Source of the DNA: Rhizodiscina lignyota
Taxonomy: Eukaryota > Ascomycota > Dothideomycetes > Aulographales > Rhizodiscinaceae
NCBI GenBank assembly: GCA_010015805.1
Contig: ML978125.1
Span: 620,001 to 684,000 of the forward strand
Length of the DNA stretch: 64,000 nucleotides
Direction: 5' to 3'
A program made the position numbers and the translations under genes. Shown here one piece after another: positions 12,181 through 23,016 of this stretch; position 1 is the stretch's first letter; each line of letters opens with the position of its first letter. Below the pieces are notes generated by a model. The model saw only the letters and a program-made list of their open reading frames with translations. It was not told the DNA's origin and did not search any database.

Positions 12181-15100
12181 TTAGTAGTTCAACTCGCCGG
12201 TACCGGAACCACCAGCCGCATCCAGGTCCTCGTAGCTCTTCAAGCTCCTTCCCTGCACCGCCTCCCGCGGTCCCATCGCACCCGCCGCAGCACCAGCAGC
12301 ACCATCCGCAAACCTCATGCTGCCCAGACCGGGCACTCCCATCCCCATCATCCCCATCGGGCCACCGCGGCCCATACCCATCATGGGCATGCCGCCCATT
12401 GCACCAGCCTGTCCCCAGCGCATGTTACGCTGGTCACGACCACCTTGCCGATCGTACGGGCCTGCACTGCGGTTACCGAAGTTGCGACCACCACGGCGAT
12501 TCGGGCCAGCCTGGTGACCGCCATCGCCCTCAGTACCAGGAAGAGCGTTGGGGTTGACCCAGCTTCCAGGAAGAGGCTGTCCATTAGGGAACATGTTCTG
12601 GAAGCCAGGGTTCGGCATTCCAGTTGGCGACATGTTCATCGGGAAGCCAGGATTGAATGGCATATTTGCCAGGTTGAAGCCCCGGGGAGTGCCAGTCGGA
12701 TGGCCGTGCGCATTGCTGAGGGGGAAGTGACCGTTGGAACTCGCGTCGCTTCTGGACGGTGCGATATGGGCTGGATCAAGCACGTAGGCCGTGATCATCT
12801 CGACCTTCAACTAGTCAGCATATGACAATGATTAGGTAGAGAAGTAAAGAAGATCAACTTACATCTTTCTTGATCTTGAGGAAGAAATCCTCATGCCTCT
12901 TTTCGACATGCTTCCTCCAGAATCCTTCTCCCTTGAACAACTTTGTGCACTCTGGCACCTTGCATCGGAACTTGGCCTCGTCCTCTTGCTTCACAAACTT
13001 GTTCAGTTCATCCTCAAGCGCCTCATCAAAGGATTTGCCGCCCAACTTCTGAATGTCGACTGTCTCGGGCTCTAGGATCTGCATGAGCTTCTCCTCGTAT
13101 GTCTTGACCCAATTGAAAGCACGCTGAAGCTGCTGTTGAGATTTGCCCTTGGGTCCCTGGAACTTCTTCTCCTGAACTGGGGACGCGATTGGATCGTCAC
13201 CAGCGTCGTCACTTTGCTTGTCCTCTTGCTTCTTCGCCGGGAATGGCTCTCCATTTGCGCTTGCACGAGCAGCTGCTTTTGCGGCGGAAGTGAGACTCGA
13301 TCGAGGACGACGGAGGTGGCCACCGGGGCACTTGCGCATGAGCTCGTGGACAGAGTCGCTCTCAAAGACGCAGAAAAAGCAGAAGTTGAAGACACGACGC
13401 ATGTACTCCACCAACAGGTCAAGCTTCTTCTTCTTGGCGAGAAGCTCCTCGTCGTCAACTTCTTCATCATATTCGCCCTCGTCTTCTTCCTCTTCAACCA
13501 TGCCTTCGTCGTCGGTGTCATCAAACGCACCCACATCTTTCTTGGGCTTCGACGGAGCGGTGTTGGCGGGTGGTTGGAGCCAGCCCTTGCTACGAAGATC
13601 GTCGACGCGTTCAGTGATCCTTGCCATTCCAGCGCAGTCGCTGCCTAGCTCTTCTTCAAGCTTCTCGGCTAATCGAACCGCTAGTTCAAGGTCACGGTCG
13701 ATCCTCTCGGGTGCAGAGAAGAGATCCCAGAGTGCCTTCCTGCGCGGCATTGCTGGTGGCTCGTGGATGCCAACATGGCAGGTGAAGTCACCACGCTCCT
13801 CGTCATGGATCGTCTTTCCGTTGATCTCTTCAAGTGCTCTCGCAGATGCACTCTTCTTGGTATCTTCGACACCCGCATCACTCCTGACAGCGCCTTCCTC
13901 ATCAACTTCCTCATCACGACCATCACCTCGCTCGTCTTCCTTCGATTCGATCATTTCGATATCTGGTGCAGGGTTCAAGATGACCCATCCAATGCGGTGG
14001 CACTTCTTTTGAGTGTTCGGATCCGACAAACTTAGCCACTTGAAGCCACCGTCACCCTCACCCAGATGCTCCTTGCAAAATTCTTCCATCTTATCGCGGC
14101 TGACAGTCGGTGCAATGGTCTTGATGAGTAGGGTTGGCTGGAATGCGGCTTCATCACGAATCTCGCCGCCACGAGTTGGAAGCAGGTCTCCAACACCGAG
14201 AACCTCATTTGCTGCCGTCGCCTCTCCTTCTTCTTTCTCAGCCAAACCACCAGCTCCATTGCTGTCGTTCTTGTAGATGCCCTCGAGCGTGAACTCGTCG
14301 AAAGTGCCTGCCTCGAGGTCACCTTCCCACTGAGCATATGCTCCACGTCGGAATTCGCTTAAGCGCAATCGGAAGCTCGCACGTGCTTCTGGGTCATATC
14401 GCTCCTTGAACCACTCTTCACCCTTGTGTTGCTGCACGAACGCCCTGGACATCTGCACTTGAAGTTTCTCCTTGTACGAATCGTAAGCTTCTTGAATTCG
14501 CTCCCGCTCTCTACCACGCTCCTCGCGCTCGTCCTTGACAGTCGGGCGGCGTCCACCGTTCTTGGCTCGTTCTTTCTCTTCCTTGATCCGTTGATCTACA
14601 CGCCACCATTCGGCAAAGAAGTTGAAACCAACTTGGTAATCGAGTGTCAATGGGTTTGCTAGAGGATTCACAGTGATTGGAGGAGGGTTGCTCTCTTGAC
14701 CAGGCACATAGCGATCGATGTCGTTGGGAGGACGAGGTGAAGAGCGTCGACGGTGGTGGAGCTCATGGCGAAATCGGTAGTCGTCATCTCGCGAGGCACG
14801 TCCTGGCTGGTAGCGGTCGATGTTTGGAGGAGATCGCGAACGGTTACGATTGCCACGTCCGCGGCGTTCGTACGGACCTGTAGTGAGAGAAAATGAGCGA
14901 GTCCCCGAAGAACGCAAGAAAGATGAACGTTTGTTATCACGGTTTGGCGTAGAGATCTCTCGACGATCTTCAACTGGAGATGGGGGACGAGGACTTGGGC
15001 GGGGTGAGGGGGAAAGGTCTCGAGCACGGGAGGGGAAATCCTCTCTAGGACGAAAGGGGAGATCAAGGAGCATGCCCTGTTGCTTGGAATTGCTCGGCGT

Positions 15101-15577
15101 TTTACGAGGACGAGGATCCATCATCTTCTCGACCCTTCGCCATTCCGTACACTCGCCCCAGGCCGGGGGTGTTGAGCCTCGGCGAGGAGAACGGCGATTC
15201 TCTCGGGGATCAGAAGGGGGATTGTCTCCAGTACCGACATGGAGATTGCCTCCAGGCCGAAAAGGAATATTGTGGAGATAAAGATGGGGGGCATCCATGG
15301 CAAGGAAGTGCCTTTCGGGAATCTTAGAGCGTTCATGGGCCGATAAGAGAACCCTAGGCAACACAGGATCCTTGGTTTCTGGCTTGGGAGTCTTGTCTGT
15401 GTAGAGGTAATATCCGAACTGCAAGGGCATTGCACGAAAGCAGAAAAAAAGTGCTTACCGGGTGAGCGTTGCCTGTAGCTGTCGGTAGACGCGCGACCAC
15501 CACTGTCGTCACGGCTGCATAAAGTTAGCTTGGTCCGAGCAACAAGTCCTCCAGTCCACTCACGTATAGGCGTCCAT
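12181..15577 (-). CDS. Ars2/Serrate-family zinc-finger protein (fission yeast Pir2 type)
   Basis: Nuclear scaffold that links the cap-binding complex to RNA decay or processing; S. pombe Pir2 acts with the exosome and heterochromatin machinery. Minus-strand exons: 15577-15564 (MDAY), 15514-15459, a large exon ending at 12863, and 12810-12181. The large exon can start at 15396 (1077 residues) or at 14877 (904 residues); both keep phase, see findings. Order: Arg/Ser/Pro-rich N-terminus with repeated IDRY-PG units; Serrate/Ars2 N-terminal domain beginning LDYQVGFNFFAEWWR; an acidic middle; the central Ars2 domain ending in a C2H2-type finger (RCKVPECTKLF and HVEKRHEDF); a Gly/Met/Asn/Arg-rich tail ending with the conserved YEDLDA box. 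The last intron has GTAAGT and CTGACTAG signals. Confidence 0.88.
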
Positions 15578-16518
15578 CCTGCACAGCTCTCCAGGAGCTA
15601 TCCGATTTCGTGCAGTCAGATGTGTTTATGTTTGGGGGTAAAGTTTACGCGTTGATTGCGCGTTTTGAGGTTGCGGAGGTGCCTGGCGGCTGGAATCGAG
15701 ATAGAGTGTCAAGTGATTGGGGGAGAGCAAAAGTAGGGGACAGAAGTCCCAGAAAGTCTGTTTGCCAACATGGCAATCGTTAGAGTAGGCTTCAAAAGTG
15801 ATATGAGAACGGTATGGGCTGAGGCGGCGAGTGAAGCGAGAAACACGAGCACGCTAAGGTAGATGGTAATTATATGGTAGTATATCGCAAAGAACAGGCA
15901 ACATGTCGCATATCAAGCTAGCAGCTGCAACAGAAGGCAGCGATTGCGTAGCTCAGCGCAGGCCATGTTCTAAAGGTTGAAGTGAAGTGAAAAGAGCAGT
16001 GAAACGCGTCGGCTGAAACGCCACAGAAGAGTGATTGGGGGCCGGAGAGAGAAGCGATTTGGGATATCCCTAGTCGTAAAGGTGTGGATATTGTACTCAC
16101 GAGTTTGGCCTGCGAGGAGGATGGCGAGATTGATTTGCCCTCTCACAGGTGTGGGTGTTGTAGGAGAGGTCGTGGTGAGTGAACGTTCGCCTTAAATGTT
16201 GCCGAGCCGCGCTAGCGCCTGTTTGGGAAAGGTGGCTATGACAGGGTTCCCGCAGCTTGGAGCTTGGGTGACGTCGCATGAGAACGCGGGCGCGCGATGT
16301 GGGGAGACCGGCACTGACAGCGCCCTGCTTTATGTGAAAAGGGGACGTTTGCTCGATATTTATTTGTGAGCTCGTCTTGTTTGACTGGAAACATTCACAC
16401 TCCATTTCATACCCTCTACTCAATCTCTGTAGCAAGGCAAGATCGCGGAACGCTTCCGAGCCGCAAGCAGCTTCACTAACAGCATTCACTATAGAGACTA
16501 TTTCACCACATCGCCGAA
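15578..16518. promoter_or_regulatory. Divergent promoter region of the Ars2 and TspO genes
   Basis: About 940 bases between divergent genes. GAGA/GTGA-rich and CT-rich words occur, but I see no distinct element and no coding sequence. It probably contains 5' untranslated exons of one or both genes. Confidence 0.4.
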
Positions 16519-17135
16519 ATGACAACCTACATCCCCTCCCTCACGCTTCCCGCATTCGTATTCGAGAAGCCAGCCGCTGCAGTGCTTCTGCCCATCGTCC
16601 TTGGCCAAGCAGTCGGCCTCTCGGCCCGCCCAGACGGGTCCAAGAAGACATACAATGCGCTGAAGCAACCTCCATATGCTCCGCCTGCGCACATCTTTGC
16701 GCCAGTCTGGACAGTGCTCTATGGGTCTATGGGCTATGCTGCCTACCGCGCCTGGACAGCGGGAATGAATTCCTTCGATGCGAACAAGGTTCTCTTGGCA
16801 AAGCAAGGTGCCACGCTCTATACCATCCAGCTTGGTCTCAACCTCCTCTGGATGCCGCTGTTCTTCAGCTTGGGCAGGCCCATTGAGGCAACTGTTGACA
16901 TTGTTGCTCTCACTGGTCTGACGGGCTATTTGACTTATACGTGGAGCAAGGTTGACAAGGTCGCTGGGTGGGCGTTGGCGCCATACCTGGGCTGGCTCGG
17001 ATTCGCGACGTACCTCTGCGTAAGTGGATATTCTTCATTCATGAATTCAAACACTCATACAGAGCATAGGCTGGTGCTGGTTATTTGAACAACTGGGACT
17101 TCCATGGTAAGCAGAAGGTGCAAAAGGAGGAGTAA
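16519..17135 (+). CDS. TspO/MBR family protein (translocator protein, peripheral benzodiazepine receptor)
   Basis: Five-helix membrane protein of the TspO/MBR family, which binds porphyrins and sterols and in eukaryotes usually sits in the outer mitochondrial membrane. Exons 16519-17019 and 17070-17135 with a 50-base intron; 188 residues, slightly longer than the usual 160-170 because of a short N-terminal extension. Family landmarks are PPYAPPAHIFAPVWTVLYGSMGYAAY near residues 52-77, NLLWMPLFF in helix 3, and the C-terminal AGAGYLNNWD, which is created only when the acceptor CATAG at 17065-17069 is used rather than the earlier CAG. The tail GKQKVQKEE is hydrophilic. A heme or stress role is possible but not shown by the neighbours. 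Confidence 0.92.
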
Positions 17136-17433
17136 TGGCGGAAGATGTCAAGACAGAAGCAAGGTAGTTGCTTGTGACAAAGCAGTCAACAGTCATGATC
17201 TCCACTTCCATCCTGGAAAGATTACAATACATCTTCGAGCAATCGACTCTCAATCCACCAAGCAAGACTGGAGCTTATAGTGTCCAGCATGATCGTAATC
17301 GCATTCGTTCACTCTGTAAAGGTGCTTGAAACGTAGAGAGATGCACGAAAGTTCCATACATGCAGTCGTTAGGGTGGGGGAGCCTTTTTCCCTACTTAGG
17401 TTGTTCCCAAGTGACCATCTGAAGACTGTGGCA

Positions 17434-18541
17434 TTACTTTGCAGCAGGATTGACCAACGTGCTTCCGCCATCTGGGTACAGGAACTGCTCGTTATAAAAC
17501 AGCCCTCCGGGCCCGGCAAGAAACAGCACAGTGGCCGCCATGTCACTATCTGCTCCAGTTCGCCCTACAACATTGTTAGTTGTTATCCTCATTTTGTATC
17601 TCAGTACGCACCTGCTGGGTTTGCTGGGGGCTTATCGATTTCCGACTTGTTCGTTTCATCGGATTCGCCCGTAGTCATCTCACTTGGAAAGAGTCCTGGC
17701 GCAATACAATTGACTCTCACACCAACATCCTTGAAGGTCGTTGCCAGCATCCTCGTCATGTGACTAAACGCAGCCTTGCTGGTCGCATAGGCGAATTGAC
17801 CGCCCGAACTACCCTTCATCTGGCCGCTCACGCTGCTCACGTTGATGATGCTGCTACTGTATCCGTTGATCTTGTTCCTACCTTTCGCCAGAAGGGGCAA
17901 GAAGGCCATGGAAGTGAAGAACTGACCGGTCACATTCGTACGGAACGTGTCCTCCCAGGCCTGAGGGTCTGATTTAATAAAGTGATTGTGAATGGAGTCG
18001 GCATCCTTCATATCAGGCTGTCCAGCGGTAGAGAACTTTGTCGCATCATCTCTGGCGATACCGGCATTGTTGACAAGAAGCTGAATGCCATCTGGTTCCA
18101 TTTGGTCCATCTGCGACGCAAGATCTAGTATCTCGCTTTTCTTGCTCACATCACCGGGGAGGCTAGCATACCATTAGTTGCTTCTGGGGTACAACTTGCG
18201 AGTAAGGGAAGTCTGTACGAATGCAGTGATCCCGGACCAGTGTTGTAGACCTTCGTCGTCTGCTCGAGGGCTTCCTCTCTCCTTCCGGTAATATACACCT
18301 TGGCACCGTTCGCAACCAGAGCCTGAGTTATCATCAAGCCGATGCCTGTGCCTCCGCCTGTGACAAGTGCCGTGATGTGTGATACGTCAAAGAGGTTTGC
18401 GCGATCCAATGGAGCATTCTCTCCCTTCGCTGTTGTTGCAGCCATTGTCTTGATGCTTGATGTGATTGAAAGAGGAATAAAATGATTTCGAATGGAAGTC
18501 GTTCGAAGCAGAGCAGATGATCTTTGAAAAGTTCGAAGCAT
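17434..18541 (-). CDS. Short-chain dehydrogenase/reductase (RhlG-like), possibly mitochondrial
   Basis: NAD(P)-dependent oxidoreductase of the classical SDR family. Minus-strand exons: 18541-18219, 18162-17612, 17564-17434; 334 residues from the ATG at 18541. Motifs in order: TGGGTGIG cofactor loop (residues 61-68), NNAG (139-142), catalytic Ser218, Tyr233 and Lys237 in YATSK. The first 32 residues (MLRTFQRSSALLRTTS...) are basic and serine-rich, like a mitochondrial presequence; a start at the ATG at 18445 would give the usual 302-residue length without it, and an in-frame ATG further up at 18604 is less likely. Fungal homologs are often labelled 3-oxoacyl-ACP reductase, but substrate cannot be read from sequence. 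It converges on the TspO gene with about 300 bases between. Confidence 0.88.
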
Positions 18542-19280
18542 CTTAGGTTCTCTAAAAATTTCCTGAGTGGCTTTGAATATATACGAATAAGCTTGACCCT
18601 TCACCTACCAACGAGATGATGACGTCGATATTATCTACAGATCGCAATGCTCGTATGACGCATTGTCCGCGTGTTTGTAATGGATCTTACCAAAAAATAA
18701 ACTGTCCACGAGAAAGTCGACGCGAATCTGATGAAGCTCACAGAGTTGACGAGTTCCCTACGACTGTGTGCGCAGTGGATGTAGAGTGGCATGAGGCAGG
18801 ACCGACGAACTCCGCACCTTCGTCTCCCAAAGGCGCAACCAGGACAACAAAATTGCTATGTCTAAGCCTTCGCACGTTGCAATTGCAAGATTTCCGATAT
18901 CGATCTGTCCTTCGGCCAACGAACCGATCTCGACGCGAGAAAAGGTTGTCGAGATGCATGCGCCTTGGCAAGACGCGTTGCTCCTGGCAACAAACAACTC
19001 AACACGAACATCGTCCGTCTTGCGCGCATCCTCTCATCCGAACTGCTCCGCGACGCGACAGATAACGCCCTTCGAGAAATCCCTTTTCTTTGCTATGTCC
19101 GCATGCATATGGAGAAAGCAGTAGCAAAATACAGCAGCACACGGAAGATTGATCGACATTCGCTAAGATATCAACGACGAAACGACTCTTGCGCGACCGC
19201 ATCGAATCCCCAAAGCACACGATCAAAGACGCCTTTCGACGACCTCGCGTACATGAATAGGTAGCAAATACAGACGTTCA
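18542..19280. promoter_or_regulatory. Divergent promoter region of the SDR and Mps1 genes
   Basis: About 740 bases. A TATA-like TATATACG lies about 35-45 bases upstream of the chosen SDR start (near 18575-18582, minus strand). Nothing specific is seen on the Mps1 side, and I see no coding sequence. Confidence 0.35.
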
Positions 19281-21191
19281 ATGGCAACGGCTTCGCCAAC
19301 ACCAATCTCATACGGCGCCGGCCGACTATCTCGCGCTCCTTCGACGCGACTAGGCTTGCGACATGCTTCTCCATTATCAGTCCTTAGCCAGTCGCAAGGC
19401 TTCACCTCCAACGTCGAGCCACTACAACACATCGGCGTCGGTGACAGCAGTGATGATGACATGCCGCAGATGCCGAAGCTGAGTGGTCTTACACAAGCAA
19501 TGCTGGACCAAAACCAGAGTCAACACGAGCGGGAAAGAAGGTCGGAAGACAATGCACAATCACCTCGACGACAGTCCCCAAGGAGACAGCCGGGCAACCA
19601 CTCACGCATACGTATATCGAGGAACAACACCCCGAAGCACGACAGCACCACCCCGGCGCCATCAATCCGCGTGAAGAGAACAGCGTTACAAGGCGCGCCA
19701 ATGCGGCGGAACAGGCGCACGCCGCAGGGCGATGAGGAGCAGCGGCCGCCTAGTCAGGATCAGGAGAACATCCCCGTGTCTATTGTCAAGCCCGACAACG
19801 GGGGAAGGAGCGTGCTCGTGCACAGGGACGACTCCGTCATGAAGCCGGAGAACCCAGGCCGCCAGATTCTCGTTCATCGCGATGAGAAGCCAATCCCTCT
19901 TGCACAAGTGAGTGCGAATACACCGATGAGACCTGCGCCGCCTCCACCGCCGCCGCCGAAGATGTCAATACTAGAGACCGCGACTGCGGTAGCTGGGGCT
20001 GGGGCTACGAAACAGAAGAGGCGGAGAGGACATATGACTGTCAACGGCAAGACATATACTCAATTGGACAAGATTGGCAAAGGTGGCAGCGGACAAGTTT
20101 ACAGAGTGATGGCGGAGAATGGCAAGCTTCTGGCACTTAAGAGGGTCAAGCTCGACGAGGCAGATGAAGCAGCGATATTAGGGTACAAGGGCGAGATTGA
20201 GCTCCTAAAGAAGCTACAAAGCGAAGCAAGAGTAATCGACCTCTACGATTGGCAAGTTGATGAAGAGAAGCAATGTCTCAGCGTCGTAAGTTTCTCATAA
20301 AGTACGTTCTTCAATCAAATTTTATGCTCACGCAGATAACAGCTCCTCGAAATGGGCGACACCGACCTCTCACGCGTCATCCGGTCCAAAAATGATGCCG
20401 ACACCGCCACGCTCGACCTCCCCTTCACGCGGTACTACTGGCGCGAGATGCTTTCTTGCGTCGCCGCCGTGCACGCGCACGAAATCGTACACTCGGACCT
20501 CAAGCCCGCGAATTTCCTCTTGGTGCAAGGGCAGCTCAAACTTATCGACTTTGGCATCGCGGGCGCCATCGACACGGAGCATACCGTGAACGTGCATAGG
20601 GACAATCATGTTGGTACGCCGAATTACATGAGCCCCGAATCATTACAAGACTCGAACGCAAAAGAACGGCAAGAATCACTTTCGGCGAGTCAGAGCGGAA
20701 ATGGGGGGAAAGTGGATGTGCCACTGGCGAAGTTAATGCGCGTCGGCAAGCCTAGCGACGTGTGGAGTCTCGGCTGCATCCTCTACCAGATGACATACGG
20801 CCGCCCGCCCTTCGCGCACATCCCCAATCCCATACAGCGCGTCATGGCCATCATAAATCCAAACATCATCATCGAATATCCCGCGACTGGTATCGGTGGC
20901 ATCAAGGTGCCCCCCGCACTCAAACGAACTCTTAGGGCGTGTCTGAATCGCGACCCCACGACACGCCCGACCATCGCGGCCTTGTTAGACGAGCGGGACG
21001 AGTGGCTATACCCGGACAGCGGAGATGATCTGAGGATCAGTGAGGAGCTGTTAGGCAGGGTGATTCAGCGGCTCGCGGAAAGGTTCTGGGAGAGCGATGA
21101 GAAGGGTGTGCCGACAAGGGAGGATATTGAGAAGTATCCCGCGATGTTTTATTCCAAGTTGCGGATGATTTTAGAGGAGGGGCATGGGTAG
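19281..21191 (+). CDS. MPS1: Mps1/TTK dual-specificity protein kinase, spindle assembly checkpoint
   Basis: Kinetochore kinase that phosphorylates Spc105/Knl1 MELT repeats to start the spindle checkpoint, and helps spindle pole duplication in yeast. Exons 19281-20285 and 20343-21191; 617 residues. The N-terminal 240 residues are disordered and basic, with an acidic patch (GDSSDDDMPQMPKL) and a poly-proline run of ten residues. The kinase domain starts near residue 252 with YTQLDKIGKGGSGQVYRV (Gly loop), Lys in LALKRVKL, HSDLKPANFLL catalytic loop (HSD is typical of Mps1 instead of HRD), DFGIAG, and the activation segment GTPNYMSPE. The downstream SDVWSLGCILYQMTYGRPPF and FAHIPNPIQR are strongly Mps1-like. 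The intron acceptor is AACAG at 20342; the nearer CGCAG would break the frame. A GAA repeat directly follows the stop codon. Confidence 0.93.
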
Positions 21192-21235
21192 AAGAAGAAG
21201 AAGAAGAAGAAGAAGAAGAAGAAGAAAAAGAAAAG
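21191..21235 (+). repeat. (GAA)n microsatellite overlapping the Mps1 stop codon
   Basis: About twelve GAA/AAG units starting within the TAG stop codon of the Mps1 gene and ending in an imperfect AAAAAGAAAAG tail. It lies in the 3' untranslated region. Length polymorphism is likely. Confidence 0.9.
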
Positions 21236-23016
21236 ATGATGATTGAGTTTGTGGAGAACTGGGGGAGACTGTAGAGTGCTGAAATAGCGCTAAAGGCTCG
21301 TGGCGAACGCCCAGCATGAGGCTTCAAAGGAAGCCATTTCTTTTCGCTCGTTCGGATACCCTCAAATTCGAAGCCTATGGGCTGTCTTGGAATCATGCTC
21401 TTCTTTTCGTATTCTTCAAAAGCGGATTCCATATATTAAGAGCATGCACTAGCAGTCATCAGATCCCTTAAGCAAGATGCCACATTACATGGTATTCAGG
21501 AGCTCGTTTCCAGCAAGGAACTAGTATACAGAGCCACTCTATTACAGTTGCCTTCAGCACTTCCAAGCATCTCCGTGTATGCGTGAGTTCGACATTTGAC
21601 GTTCTCGGAGAGTAGCTTGCCATTTGTGCCTTACGAAGATTTACTTCTCATCATCGAAATTGTAGAAGTGATTTGACGTGACGTTGCCACCATGAGAAGC
21701 CACGCCATAGATTCGCTGCAGGAAAGAGCAGAGCAGATCGAGCTTCAACGGCATATAAAAAAGCCACTATTGCAAGTCTAATGCGCTCACGAGAAACTAC
21801 CTCGGGAACGACTTCAACAGATGCTCCCGCAGTTTCTTGATGTCCCTTTTAGCCTCGCGATCCATGCTGTCTCATTCGGCTTTAGCATCGTCCACCAAAT
21901 GACGCTTTCAGGATCAACAACTCCTATTTTTTACTTGTCAGATCCCTCGAGGCCTTTCAAGCTCCGCACGGACTTAGCAACGCCATCTCATTACCCAGAC
22001 TCAGTGTATTGAACTGACTAAATCTTACAGACGTGTAAAAGACATAGTTTAAATAAGTTTCGCAGCTCTCCTTAGGAGACAGTACCTTTGAAGTCTTAGT
22101 ATGATATACATCAGCGTGCCAAAATAGTTAAACTATTCTGTCTGTCTAAAGGGCACAGTCTAAATGAGTTTCGCTCCTCTCCTACAGGTCGAACATTTCC
22201 GAAAGCTCGATATGACGTACCACAGCCAGTGTTTGTTCACTTTCCACCACTTCGATGAACAAAACTCGTATTTACTCGGCTGACTACGCCCTTTCATAGA
22301 TCGAGGCCATTGTACGCAGTCCGCGTCAACTCGTTGGTCACACTCAAGGCAAGACACAACACCGCACGATACTTGGTAGTCACGCAGGGGTAATAAGACA
22401 TCACAAGCACAAGGCAATCCGAGACACAATATTACAGGGTACAATAACTCTCACATTTTGAAACGTCAAAAAAGCTATCCTATCGAGAAAAGTGCCGTGT
22501 CGTCCCCATTCACGCCGTCCAAGAAGAAAGGGGCTCGTTCAGCACTTCGGGGTAATCGCAAGAAGAAAAAGGCAGAAGCACAAAAGACAACAAAAAGGGG
22601 GAAAGCGAAAAGGCAAAAGAGAAAAAGTCCAGAGCCAGTTGCAAAATGCAAGCCGCAAGCAGGGAGACACACGTCGAGTCCTGCCGTCCGATCCGGTACG
22701 CCGCCAACCAGTTCCCAAAGAAGAAGCAAAAGAGAAAAAGCTTCGTACCCTATTCGTATGGACCTAGACAGGCCACTCACACCGCAGGGAAGAAGCCGAG
22801 AAAGAAGGGGCACGCGGGGCCCTGAATAACACAATTGCCAGAAGGAGTCAAAAAGCAGCAACGAACAAACAACAAAGGGAATTCTAGAAAGTTCAAGAGC
22901 AAGGGGGTGTGTGTGAACGAGAATCGGACTGCCAAGTGCAAGGTGCAAAAAACTGCAAACGCCACTCAAATGCAAAAGCAACCGCCAAATTGAAACCTAT
23001 GCTCTTGTCCAAGTGC
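21236..23016. other. Convergent intergenic region with a diverged duplication and a purine-rich tract
   Basis: About 1.8 kb between convergent Mps1 and Lrg1 genes. Two things stand out: a pair of similar segments of about 80 bases at 22041-22120 and 22153-22233, and a purine-rich plus strand from about 22455 to 22900, rich in AAGAAAAAG-like words. The open frame of 123 codons through that tract (22458-22829) is Lys/Arg-rich and looks like a by-product of composition. The tract lies where the Lrg1 3' untranslated region would be. Confidence 0.5.

Noticed and set aside
22458-22829. A 123-codon Lys/Arg-rich open frame on the plus strand
   Set aside because: It coincides with the polypurine tract, which yields Lys/Arg/Glu codons by composition. 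No start context, intron or similarity supports it.
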